From contig NZ_CAAHFG010000001.1 of NCBI RefSeq assembly GCF_900890425.1, positions 310,001-374,000 on the forward strand: DNA of 64,000 bases. Reading direction: 5' to 3'. The DNA comes from Pontiella desulfatans. Its GTDB lineage: Bacteria > Verrucomicrobiota > Kiritimatiellia > Kiritimatiellales > Pontiellaceae. The translations under genes were made by a program, and so were the position numbers. The notes beneath the pieces were generated by a model. That model did not search any database. It was not told where the DNA came from and saw only the letters and a list, made by a program, of their open reading frames with translations. Below, in pieces: positions 27,097 through 36,084 of the stretch. Position 1 is the stretch's first letter. Every line of letters starts with the position of its first letter.

Positions 27097-29181
27097 CTAG
27101 ATCATGAACCGGCGGCGGATGAAGAGCACCGCCGCGCCAAAGACCGCCACCAAACCGAGCGTGGCCGGTTCCGGAATCACAACCACCTGGAGGCTGCCAG
27201 TCTGGAAGTAGGCGCTCTTGCCGCCGCCGATGTCGGCGGCGAAGGCTTCGCCGAAGTTTTCGATGTGGGAGAAGTCGCCGTCATTGGCGATCAGCGTGTA
27301 GGTTCCCTCGGCCGTGCTGCCGTCGAGGCCCAGCAGGTCGTCGATGCCGAAGGAGCTGTCCAAGGTGACCGAGCCTGCAACGGTAAGGGTTTCGGTGGCG
27401 CTGAATTCAATCATCGCGCCGGATGCGAGCGTGAGGTCACCGGCCAGCGAGCCGCTACCGCCAATTGAACCCCCGGAGGCAACCGTGATTCCCCCGGCGT
27501 AGGTATTGGCCGTGTCCAGCGAGATGGCCCCGAGGAAGTTCAGCGTTCCTGCGCCATCCCCGGTGATGGTGGCGCCATCGCCCAGGGAGGTCAAATTCAC
27601 CGTGCCGGCCGATGTTCCGAGATTGAGTGTGCCCTCGAAGGTGTTGCCGGTGTTGCTGAAGCTGAGCGTTCCGTTATCCTTGATGGTGAGTTCCCCAGTT
27701 CCTGAAAGCACGCCGCTAAAGGTTGCGGTCTTGGCTCCCTTGATGTCGCTGCCGGTGCCTACAACCGCAATGTCGTTGGCGAAAGTGTGCCCGTTGTTGA
27801 CCAGCTGAAGATCTCCGTTATCGAGGGTCACAGCACCCGTGCCGAACGAATCGCCATAATAGGCCCAAGCCTGGCCGCCTTCGGTGACGAGCGTGCCGCC
27901 CGTATAGTCGCTGCCGTTGCCGGTCATCTGGAAGCGACCGCCATCGCCATTGGCGCCTTTGATCGTCAATTGCCCGGCACCGGTGATCTTGGTGCTGCCG
28001 TAGATGTTTCTGCTACCTCCGTGAATGACCGTTCCGCCATTTTCGGTCAGGACGATCTGACGGTTGCCGATGTCCATGTGGTTGTTGCCGTTGGCCGACA
28101 GCGTTCCGCCGTCCAGGGTGATGTTGGCCGTTCCAAGTCCGCTGTCGATCGCGATCGAGTTCTGGTTCGCTTTCAGTGTCGCTCCGGGCCCAATGGTGAT
28201 GTCGCCGGTGAAGGTGGCGGTGCTGTCCGCTGTGAGCGTAAGGGTTCCGCTAGGCGTTCCACCATTGTCTTTCAGATTTTGTCCGTCGATAAGCAATGCG
28301 CCCGAGCCGCTAAGGCTGCCGCCAATCGTTGAAGCCTGATTGTTGAGACTAATTCTACCTCCATTACTCGTGATCGCGAACTCGCGGCTTCCGAAATCAA
28401 CACCGCCGCCTGTAATAAGCCTCGCGTCATCAATGGTCACTTTGGAGCCAGCAGCACCAAAGTTTTCATCCGCAGTAACTTGAACGTTTGCCTTGTTTTG
28501 GAGACGCGTTCCACCGGTGTAGGTGTTTATGCCACCCTCCATCTGAATACGACTGTTTCCGGAGTAGCTGGTGCTACCTGAACCGTCGAGTGTTAATTGG
28601 CCAGCACCTGAAATGACGGTGTTATTCAGCCCATAAACGGCCCGGGTGTGCGCATTGGCGAGGGTGCCGCCGCCTGATCCGAGGACAATGCTGGTCGTGT
28701 CCCTCATATTGATGTGACTGCTCTGCCCTGCAATTGTTCCTCCGTTATCGAGGGTGATGGTTCCGGTTCCCAGGAAGCCTTGAGTCCCTGTAGTGGCCTC
28801 GACCGTAGCGCCATCAATCGTGACATCGGACGCATAGGTGGTGACGGTGCCGGTCCGCAAGGTCACGTTGTTGCTGAGAATGAGCGCTGAAGAGCCGGTG
28901 AGGCCGCCTCCGCCCAGAATCAAGCGCGTTCCCGAGCCGGTCAACGTGCTGGCTGTGTCGATATCCAAACCGTACACACTGCGGTCGGCGTCCAGGTTGA
29001 CGGTGCCGCCCGTGAGCTGGGCGATATCGGTCGTGAGGTCATCGGTCGGGGCCGTGCCGCCCCAGTTTACTCCGTCGGTGTAGGTGCTGCCGTCGCCGGC
29101 CCCGGTCCAGGTAATGGTTGTTTGCGCCATCAGGGCCAAGGGTAGTGCCACCAGGGCTGCGCAGGTAAGGATTTTCTTCAT
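27097..29181 (-). CDS. PEP-CTERM surface protein with autotransporter-type beta-strand repeats
   Basis: About 694 residues. The signal peptide MKKILTCAALVALPLALMAQ is followed by many Gly/Thr/Asn-rich beta-strand repeats of the kind found in autotransporter passenger domains (recurring L-GGG-L-G, GAGQLTI and TGGTxLxxxA patterns). The C-terminus is a PEP-CTERM sorting signal: VIPEPATLGL, a membrane-spanning segment and RRRFMI. Such proteins are processed by an exosortase and placed on the cell surface or in exopolysaccharide; no exosortase gene is in this window. The start at 29181 follows AAGGAGAG on the minus strand; an in-frame ATG 7 codons upstream lacks one. A LacI-type operator lies 120 bases upstream, between this gene and lacI. 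Confidence 0.85.
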   Translation of the reverse strand: MKKILTCAALVALPLALMAQTTITWTGAGDGSTYTDGVNWGGTAPTDDLTTDIAQLTGGTVNLDADRSVYGLDIDTASTLTGSGTRLILGGGGLTGSSALILSNNVTLRTGTVTTYASDVTIDGATVEATTGTQGFLGTGTITLDNGGTIAGQSSHINMRDTTSIVLGSGGGTLANAHTRAVYGLNNTVISGAGQLTLDGSGSTSYSGNSRIQMEGGINTYTGGTRLQNKANVQVTADENFGAAGSKVTIDDARLITGGGVDFGSREFAITSNGGRISLNNQASTIGGSLSGSGALLIDGQNLKDNGGTPSGTLTLTADSTATFTGDITIGPGATLKANQNSIAIDSGLGTANITLDGGTLSANGNNHMDIGNRQIVLTENGGTVIHGGSRNIYGSTKITGAGQLTIKGANGDGGRFQMTGNGSDYTGGTLVTEGGQAWAYYGDSFGTGAVTLDNGDLQLVNNGHTFANDIAVVGTGSDIKGAKTATFSGVLSGTGELTIKDNGTLSFSNTGNTFEGTLNLGTSAGTVNLTSLGDGATITGDGAGTLNFLGAISLDTANTYAGGITVASGGSIGGSGSLAGDLTLASGAMIEFSATETLTVAGSVTLDSSFGIDDLLGLDGSTAEGTYTLIANDGDFSHIENFGEAFAADIGGGKSAYFQTGSLQVVVIPEPATLGLVAVFGAAVLFIRRRFMI

Positions 29182-29302
29182 GGTCTCTCCTTTGATTTCC
29201 ACTTTTGTTTGGGTCGGGGCCGGCGCGGAGACCGGACACGACCTGACGTATTGTCAGTGGATAGATATAGGCCGCCCCTGCTTCCGGAGAAACCATTTCC
29301 TG

Positions 29303-29317
29303 GGTTACCCTGTTAGC
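29303..29317. promoter_or_regulatory. LacI-type operator (GCTAACAGGGTAACC on minus strand)
   Basis: The 15-base site lies between the end of lacI (29366) and the start of the PEP-CTERM gene (29181). Its core GCTAACAGGGTAAC is identical to the site at 40420 upstream of the lamin-tail gene. Confidence 0.6.
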
Positions 29318-29365
29318 TTCCGGGCGCAGGCGGGCGATGTGGCTAGACGCGGTTTTTGGGGCGCG

Positions 29366-30412
29366 CTATGTGCGGGGGGGCAGCATGGAACCGTCGATCC
29401 ATTGGCCTTCGATGAGGATTTCGTTGCGGCAATCCGGGATGCCGAAGTTTTTTTCAACGAGCAGCGAAACCAAGGTGCGGACGGCGGCGCGGCCGATCTC
29501 GAAGGGGCGTTGGTCGATGCCCGCATCGATCGGCGTGTCGTGGATGCTGGTAGTGGCGAGCCCGAGGTCTTCGGGGATGCGGTAGCCCAGGTTGCTGAGC
29601 ATCTTCAGCGTATTGCTGTTGTCGGTGAGGATGGCATCGGGTTTGGCTTTTGCGATCCATTTTTCAAAGACGCTTTGTTGATGCTCGAAATCATCCGTCT
29701 GGTTGAGGGTCAGCAACGGGAGCTGCTGTTTGGGGGGGAGGGTTTTCTGGGCCCAGGAATAGCCCACCCCGAAAAAGCGCATGCGCCAATATTCGCAGAC
29801 AAACCCGATCCGTTCATAGCCGAGCTGGTGCGCGCGGTCGAAGGCCAGCATGGTGTCCGCCATTTGGGCGCCCGTCACAAAGTGCGTTTCGGGAAAGGGG
29901 ATGGCTTGGCCGAAGCGCACCACGGCGAAGCTCGACCAATCAAACGCCTGCAAACCCTCGACCGGGTCGCGCAGGGGAGGGAGCAGGATGCCTTGGATAT
30001 TCCGGGTTTTAAGGATGGTTTCGAGTCGCCGCAACGGGATTTCGGCCGTGGAAAACTCCTGGAGCTTGAACCCCAGCCTCCGCGCACTTTCCGCCGCGCC
30101 CTGCCAGTAGAGATCGAACTCCTTAAACTGCCGAAGTTGATTCGGATCAGTCCACGTGTTGATCCAGGCCAGGCTCGCCTGTACCGGTTTGGTCTTGCTG
30201 CTCTTGCGATAGTGGGAGAGGGCGGCCAGCATGGGGTCGGGTTGGTAGCCCATTTCTTCCGCCTTGGCCTGGATCCGCGCTTTCAGCTCCTCCGAGGCGC
30301 CGGACTGGTTGCGAAGCGCCTTGGAGACCGTGACGTGGGAAACGCCCAGCTCCTTGGCAATATCGCGCAGGGTGACCCGGCGCGCTCCGTTGTGGTCTGG
30401 TTTTTCACTCAT
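29366..30412 (-). CDS. LacI family transcriptional regulator (paralogue 1)
   Basis: A 348-residue LacI/GalR regulator. The N-terminal helix-turn-helix and hinge read TLRDIAKELGVSHVTVSKAL; the periplasmic-binding-protein-like sensor domain follows and ends with DGSMLPPRT. It is a clear paralogue of the regulator at 57013, sharing ELGVSHVTVS, PMLxALSHYR and SIHDTPxDAGIDQ. The frame stays open upstream to 30478, but the ATG at 30412 is preferred: residues before it do not resemble LacI proteins, and the upstream extension overlaps a palindrome (30458-30473) that is probably its own operator. Sugar-acid or oligosaccharide inducers are typical for the family; the ligand here is unknown. Confidence 0.9.
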   Translation of the reverse strand: MSEKPDHNGARRVTLRDIAKELGVSHVTVSKALRNQSGASEELKARIQAKAEEMGYQPDPMLAALSHYRKSSKTKPVQASLAWINTWTDPNQLRQFKEFDLYWQGAAESARRLGFKLQEFSTAEIPLRRLETILKTRNIQGILLPPLRDPVEGLQAFDWSSFAVVRFGQAIPFPETHFVTGAQMADTMLAFDRAHQLGYERIGFVCEYWRMRFFGVGYSWAQKTLPPKQQLPLLTLNQTDDFEHQQSVFEKWIAKAKPDAILTDNSNTLKMLSNLGYRIPEDLGLATTSIHDTPIDAGIDQRPFEIGRAAVRTLVSLLVEKNFGIPDCRNEILIEGQWIDGSMLPPRT

Positions 30413-30457
30413 AGGGATGGGAACGTAGCACGACGAGTGCAGGGATAATAGCGAAAA

Positions 30458-30473
30458 GGCTAACCAGTTAGCC
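30458..30473. promoter_or_regulatory. Palindromic operator GGCTAACCAGTTAGCC
   Basis: Perfect 7-bp arms around a CA centre, 46 bases upstream of the preferred lacI start. This fits autoregulation of the regulator at 29366. Confidence 0.6.
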
Positions 30474-30517
30474 TTCACCGCCCGCGGCTTTTTTTTGGGG
30501 GGGTGGTAGCCATGCGG

Positions 30518-30529
30518 TTAACAGGTTAA
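30518..30529. promoter_or_regulatory. Palindromic operator TTAACAGGTTAA
   Basis: TTAAC and GTTAA arms around an AG centre, about 100 bases upstream of the alginate-lyase-like gene at 30631 and 106 bases from the divergent lacI start. It may serve both genes. Confidence 0.55.
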
Positions 30530-30630
30530 TCATTGTGTTCGTCGCTAACAATGGTTTGTCTGAGGTATTAAACGCTGATGGTCGTGGACGTGTTTAACCG
30601 CTGCACGCCAGTAACCAAAGAGGAACGCGA

Positions 30631-33600
30631 ATGACGAAAAGAGCCTTGACCCTTGTTTCCGCACTCAGCCTGATGGGCAACCTGGCCCTGGCGGAGTGGT
30701 TTACGAATGACCTGACGGATGCGGCAAGCGTCGCGTCGGATTTCGACGAGTATGTTTCCTCCCATGCCAACTCCTCCTGGTCGCATGTGGCCAGCGGTGC
30801 GACGGATCAGAACGGTGCCCCCAATACGGAGCTGACCGGCGGTGCGATCCTGGACTGGGTGACTGCTGATGATGATACGGCCCGCAGTTATCTGGGAACG
30901 ATCGCTTCCGACTGGCTGGATAAATCCTGGACGGCACATATTGCCATCGAAGCCCCGTCTTCGACGACGCCCTACATTTTCTTCGGCCTGGGCGATCCGA
31001 CGCCGAACGAGAGCGCGTCGAACGAGCCGCGGAAAGGGGACAGCACCTATGTCTACTGGCGTTCCGGGAGCACCGGTTCAAAGGTTTCGGTGAAGCGAAA
31101 CGGGATCACGGAAATCAACACCGGTGCGTGGCAGGGCGATCCCGGATACGATATGTATATGACCTACAACCATCTCGACCAAACGGTCCGGTTTGAAATT
31201 GATAACTGGAACGGCGGGCGGTTCAGCGGGGTCAATGTGGATACGGGAACGCTTTCGGTCGATGGCTACTTCTCCAATACCAACGATGTCCATATTTTCT
31301 TCGGGGCCAACGCCAAGGTGACCTTTGGCGAGTTTTATGTGAAGGAGACGTTCCAGTGCGTGCATCCGGGAATCCCGCTGACCATCGAGGATCTGGATGC
31401 CGTCAAGGCAAGACTGGCTGTTGAGCCGTGGGCGACGGGCTATGCGCACTTGCTGGCCGATGGGCACGCTTCAACCAACTATGTCATGCGCGGCCCGTTT
31501 GAGACCGTTTCCCACGCGAAGCCCGGGCAGGAAAATGATGGAAGCGATCCCGCATGGGAAAACGACATGGAGGCGATCCATTGCCTGGCGCGCATGTGGT
31601 ATTTTACGGAAGAGGATGCCTATGCGCAGAAAGGGCGCGATATCCTGATCAGCTGGGCGACCAATCAAACGCTATTTGCTGCCGGCGAGACCTATCTGGA
31701 AATGGGCTACAACGCCTGGCGCGTTTTCGAAGGGGCGGACATCCTGCGCGGAACCTGGCCGGGATGGACGGATGAGGATACCGAAATCTGTAAAACCTAT
31801 TTTGAGAATGTGTACTGGGATCCGGGTCATGTTCACGTTCCGTATCCGTTGCGGTCGGCGAACCAGGGCGCGGCCAATCTGGCGGCCGCGGTCGGGGTGG
31901 CCATCTTCAATGACGATGAAGTGAAATTCAACCAGTGCCTTCAGGCGTTCCGGGCGGGCCCGGCCGGCGCACTGATGGACAGCCTGTGCAATGGCCAGGT
32001 CGGCGACAGCGGCCGGGATTCGCATTCGAATGGGCAGATTGAGCTGTTGACGTGGATTGCGGAAGCCTTCTGGAAGCAGGGCGTGGATGTCTATGCCGAG
32101 CATGATAACCGCCTGCTGGCTGCCGGGGAGTATTATTCCCGGGTGGCGATGGGGTTGGAAACGCCGTTTGTGACGGCGGGTACCGTGTATGACATCTATT
32201 CCGACAACAACGCACTGACCGCGACGAACGCCACGTACTTTCATGGAGCGAAGGGATTGAATAAGCTGCATGCCGCCTACGTGTTGCGCAAAGGGTTGAG
32301 CGCGCCGTATCTCGAAGAATACCTCGCCTGTTTTGAGCAAACCGAAGAATCGTTCACGTATTTGAAAGCGGTCGATACCTCCACCGCAGTGATTCCCGCG
32401 CCATTGACCGAACCGGCTCCTGTCGCTTCCGTAACCAGCCTGAACGGGGCCAACATGGGCGACTGCACGTCCGGCAACGAATCCTACAGTTCGGGAACCT
32501 GGACGGTTTCCGGCCGGGGAACGAGACTGTATTACAGCTCGGATCCCGACTATCGTTTTGCCTACCTGCCGGTGACCGGCGACGCCACGATCATCGCGCA
32601 GTTGATCGGCCTTTCCGGTGGATCCGCCACCGATGCCCGCGCCGGACTCGTTTTCAATGAAAGCATGGCGAACAACGATACCATGGCGGCGGTGGTCATC
32701 ACCGCCGAGGACGCCGACGATGAGCTGCAAACCTGGTACCGCGGCGAAACGGCGCACAGTCATGACGGTGGCGATCCCGTTCATGGAAAACCGAACCAGC
32801 CCCGGCCGAGAATGCCGTACTGGCTTAAAATCGAGCGGGTCGGCGAGCGGGTTACGCTCTTCACGTCGCCGGACGGCGCCAGCTGGAGCACAGCCGGCGT
32901 CGCCGATTATGAGGGTCTCGCGGACACGGCCTATTTCGGACTGGCGGTCAGTTCGGATGAGTATGGTTCCACGGCCACCGCCACCTTTACCGATGTCCGG
33001 ATCACCGGCGGCGATGGCGGCGAAGCATCGACGGTGCCCGAAGCCCCCTTTGCCATCTATGCCTCGCCCGGCGGCACGGAGGTGCCCCTGCGCTGGCTGG
33101 AATCGTTCGAAGCCGACAGCTATAAAATCTGGAAGAGCACGATAAGCGGCGGTCCGTACACCCTGTTGACCCAGGAAACCGGAACCAGTTTCGTGGATAC
33201 CAATGTGGTCTACGGCACCCGCTATTATTACGCGGTCAGTGCCGTCAATACCCATGGCGAAAGCGCTAAATCTCCGGAAGAAACCTTCCAGTATCGAGCG
33301 AACCATATTGAGGCCGAGGATTATGATGGCCGGGGTGGGAATGCCCGGGAAGTGGGCGGTTGCTCGGATTGGTGCGGTGGCGATAAGGTGGGCTTTATCA
33401 ATGATGGCGAGTGGAACCGATACGACAATATCCAGATCGGCACCGGCAGCGTATTCCGCGCACGCGTTGCCACCGGAAGCACCAATGCCACCGGAAAAAT
33501 CGAGGTGCGTTTGGATTCAAGCACCGGAACGCTGATCGGCTCGGTGGATGTTCCATACACCGGCTCCTGGGACAATAACTGGAATACCATTGAGACGGCG

Positions 33601-35745
33601 CTTGATCCGGTTTCCGGAACCCGGTCGGTCTACCTGAAATATGTTGAGACAACCGCTGCGGGCGTGACAGGCGCCGGCCTTTTTGACGTCAACTGGTTTG
33701 GGTTCATCAACACCAATATCGCCCCGGACCATCTGGCGGCATCCGTTTCTTCGGCCTCTCAATTGGATCTCACCTGGAGTCCCGTGGCCGGTGCAACGGA
33801 GTATGTTCTGAAGCGTTCGCTGGCCAGCGGCGGGCCGTACACCGAGGTGGGCACCTTCCTGGATACCGGCTTCTCCGATGCCGGGCTGATCGCGGGGGCC
33901 GCGTATTATTATGTCGTGACTGCAATCATCGACGGTCAGGAAACCGTCAATTCCGCTGAAGTGATGGCCGTGCCCGAGGGGCCACCGCCGCCGGCTGTGC
34001 CCTTCTTTACCAATACCCTGACGGACGCGGCCAGCGTGGCGCTGGACTTCAATGAATATATTTCGTCCGTCAGCAATGCGGTTTGGTCCTACACGAACGG
34101 CTATATGGTGACGGACAGCGGGACCACCAATACCGTCCTGGAAGGGGGCGCGGTCATTGATTGGGTGACGGTGGACGATGATACCGCCCGCAGTTATCTG
34201 GGAACAATCCATTCCAACTATCTTGGAAAATCCTGGACGGCCCATATCGGCATGGAAGCGCCGAACGCCGAGAAACCCTACTATTTCTTTGGGCTGGGCA
34301 ACCCGACACCGAACGAGGCGGGTAATCGGTACCATGAACCGAGGAACGCCGACACGGTATATCTCAAGTTCCAGACCGGCAATAGAAACTCGGATGTGAA
34401 GGTCTATAACGACAATGGAGACGTATTGTATGATACCGAAGCCTGGCGTGGTGATCCGGGTTATGACATTTGGATGACCTACAACCATGTCAACCAGACC
34501 ATCCAGTTTGATCTCGATGACTGGAACGGCGGCCGCTACAGCGATATCGACCTCTCCACGCCGGAGATTTCCATTGCCGGCCAGATTTCGGATACCAACA
34601 TGGCGCACATTTTCTTCGGCTCCAACGCCAAAGTGTGCTTCCGCGATTTCGATGTCGTGGAGAATGATGCCGAAACGCCTCCGGCGGTTCCCCAGAATGT
34701 CTATACCGTCGTCAACAATATGGCGGTTTCCGTTAACTGGGATGCGGCCGGCGGTGCCGATTCGTATGACGTGAAGCGCTCAGCCACGAGCGGGGCGGGC
34801 TATGCGACGATTGCCACGGGCGTGACCGACCTGACCTATGTCGATGCAACGGTTGAAACCAACGAGACCTACTATTATGTGGTGTCCGCCACCAACCAGT
34901 TCGGGGCAAGCGATGATTCTTCGGAGGTGATCGGCGTAGGGTTCCCCTACGACATCATCGGTACGGATGCCACCTATCTGAACAATCCTGCACTGGCCAA
35001 GGATAATCTCTTCGATACGGATCCGACGACGTTTTTTGATGGCTACGGCAATGGTGGTTGGGGCGGCGTGGACTTTGGCACGGCCCGGCAGGTGGTTGAA
35101 ATTCAGTATACCCTGCGCAACTGGGGATCCCACGCCTATCCTGCGGCAACCAATGCAACGTTCGAGGGGGCTAACCTGGATGACTTTTCCGATGCCGTGG
35201 TGCTGCATACCATATCGACGAATGCAGCCCTCTATCCGGCGGTGAATTCGGCGGTCGTTTCCAACACGGCATCCTTCCGCTACGTCCGGCTGCTCCCGAG
35301 GGAGGGCAATGCATGCAACTTCATGGCGGAGCTGAATGTTGTGACCACCGAAAACATCCCGTCCACCACGAACGGCACGCTGCACAGCTGGTTGGATTCG
35401 TACTACGATGTGGACACCTTGTTTGGTGGCGACTACGAGGCCGCCGACCTTTCGGATACGGACTTGGACGGTCATCTGGCCTGGGAGGAACACATTGCCG
35501 GAACCATCCCGACCGATTCCAGCTCGGTACTCAGGGTGAATTCAACCGAAGCAACCGGTGGCGGCTTGGTGATCACTTGGCAGTCCGTTGCAGGGAAAAA
35601 CTACAGCATCATTACGAATGCAAATCTGCTGTTCAGGAATACCAGCACCATGGCTACAGGGATTTCCGGATTGCCGACGGAAACCTCGTATACTTCAAGC
35701 ATTCCGTCCGCAGAATCGCTGTTCTTTGAGGTCGGTGTTGAGTAA
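30631..35745 (+). CDS. Giant secreted alginate-lyase-like multidomain protein
   Basis: 1704 residues with signal peptide MTKRALTLVSALSLMGNLALA. By eye the domains are: unassigned module D (about 22-240); alginate-lyase-type alpha/alpha barrel (about 245-590), with SANQGAANL and GRDSHSNGQIELLTWIAEAF matching the Asn and His blocks of that family; a concanavalin-like region (about 610-800); a fibronectin III-like domain; a CBM6-type domain (HIEAEDYDGRGG to about 1030); another fibronectin III-like domain; a second copy of module D (about 1120-1345); a third fibronectin-like domain; a discoidin/CBM32-like domain (about 1430-1570); an acidic DxDxDG linker; and the tail domain ending SLFFEVGVE. 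It probably cleaves a uronic-acid polysaccharide by elimination. The start follows AAAGAGGAA, and the operator at 30518 lies upstream. Confidence 0.85.
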   Translation: MTKRALTLVSALSLMGNLALAEWFTNDLTDAASVASDFDEYVSSHANSSWSHVASGATDQNGAPNTELTGGAILDWVTADDDTARSYLGTIASDWLDKSWTAHIAIEAPSSTTPYIFFGLGDPTPNESASNEPRKGDSTYVYWRSGSTGSKVSVKRNGITEINTGAWQGDPGYDMYMTYNHLDQTVRFEIDNWNGGRFSGVNVDTGTLSVDGYFSNTNDVHIFFGANAKVTFGEFYVKETFQCVHPGIPLTIEDLDAVKARLAVEPWATGYAHLLADGHASTNYVMRGPFETVSHAKPGQENDGSDPAWENDMEAIHCLARMWYFTEEDAYAQKGRDILISWATNQTLFAAGETYLEMGYNAWRVFEGADILRGTWPGWTDEDTEICKTYFENVYWDPGHVHVPYPLRSANQGAANLAAAVGVAIFNDDEVKFNQCLQAFRAGPAGALMDSLCNGQVGDSGRDSHSNGQIELLTWIAEAFWKQGVDVYAEHDNRLLAAGEYYSRVAMGLETPFVTAGTVYDIYSDNNALTATNATYFHGAKGLNKLHAAYVLRKGLSAPYLEEYLACFEQTEESFTYLKAVDTSTAVIPAPLTEPAPVASVTSLNGANMGDCTSGNESYSSGTWTVSGRGTRLYYSSDPDYRFAYLPVTGDATIIAQLIGLSGGSATDARAGLVFNESMANNDTMAAVVITAEDADDELQTWYRGETAHSHDGGDPVHGKPNQPRPRMPYWLKIERVGERVTLFTSPDGASWSTAGVADYEGLADTAYFGLAVSSDEYGSTATATFTDVRITGGDGGEASTVPEAPFAIYASPGGTEVPLRWLESFEADSYKIWKSTISGGPYTLLTQETGTSFVDTNVVYGTRYYYAVSAVNTHGESAKSPEETFQYRANHIEAEDYDGRGGNAREVGGCSDWCGGDKVGFINDGEWNRYDNIQIGTGSVFRARVATGSTNATGKIEVRLDSSTGTLIGSVDVPYTGSWDNNWNTIETALDPVSGTRSVYLKYVETTAAGVTGAGLFDVNWFGFINTNIAPDHLAASVSSASQLDLTWSPVAGATEYVLKRSLASGGPYTEVGTFLDTGFSDAGLIAGAAYYYVVTAIIDGQETVNSAEVMAVPEGPPPPAVPFFTNTLTDAASVALDFNEYISSVSNAVWSYTNGYMVTDSGTTNTVLEGGAVIDWVTVDDDTARSYLGTIHSNYLGKSWTAHIGMEAPNAEKPYYFFGLGNPTPNEAGNRYHEPRNADTVYLKFQTGNRNSDVKVYNDNGDVLYDTEAWRGDPGYDIWMTYNHVNQTIQFDLDDWNGGRYSDIDLSTPEISIAGQISDTNMAHIFFGSNAKVCFRDFDVVENDAETPPAVPQNVYTVVNNMAVSVNWDAAGGADSYDVKRSATSGAGYATIATGVTDLTYVDATVETNETYYYVVSATNQFGASDDSSEVIGVGFPYDIIGTDATYLNNPALAKDNLFDTDPTTFFDGYGNGGWGGVDFGTARQVVEIQYTLRNWGSHAYPAATNATFEGANLDDFSDAVVLHTISTNAALYPAVNSAVVSNTASFRYVRLLPREGNACNFMAELNVVTTENIPSTTNGTLHSWLDSYYDVDTLFGGDYEAADLSDTDLDGHLAWEEHIAGTIPTDSSSVLRVNSTEATGGGLVITWQSVAGKNYSIITNANLLFRNTSTMATGISGLPTETSYTSSIPSAESLFFEVGVE

Positions 35746-35800
35746 TACTAGGCTTTCCCAACGCGGTTTCGCGGCAGAGCAATTATGCAAAATGATTTAT

Positions 35801-35921
35801 AGGAACTTTGCTTGAATGGTCTCACCACAGAGGACACGGAGGCACAGAGAAATATAGCAATCCCGCTCCTCAGTGCCTCAGTGCCCTCTGTGGTAAAAAA
35901 ACGAATCAGTTTAATTTGGTA
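35801..35921. repeat. Interspersed palindromic repeat, family A copy 2 (inverted)
   Basis: The 71-base core 35824-35894 (ACCACAGAGGACACGGAGG ... CCTCTGTGGT) is flanked by AGGAACTTTGCTTGAATGG on the left and AAAACGAATCAGTTTAATTTGG on the right. This is the reverse-complement layout of the copies at 11151 and 46776. Confidence 0.85.
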
Positions 35922-35926
35922 TTAGA

Positions 35927-35973
35927 GCAAAATGTTGAACACTCAAAGACACTGGCCGAAGCCAACATTTTGC
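35927..35973. repeat. Inverted repeat GCAAAATGTTG-N25-CAACATTTTGC
   Basis: Perfect 11-bp arms between the family A repeat and the sulfatase at 36085. It could be a hairpin that ends transcription from the left or a regulator site. GCAAAATGATTTA-like pieces also occur at 35787 and, inverted, near 35976. No gene is seen in the 339-base gap. Confidence 0.5.
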
Positions 35974-36084
35974 ATTAAATGATTTTGCTTATCATCCTCC
36001 CGCAGAGCGGATAGGGGAGGTGTTCGTTGAAACGCAGAATGGCAAGAAGTTGGAGTGTAAGGGTCGAAAACAGGAAGAGAATGA

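Noticed and set aside
30413-30478. N-terminal extension of LacI paralogue 1
   Set aside because: The 22 extra residues do not resemble LacI proteins and would place the GGCTAACCAGTTAGCC operator inside the gene.
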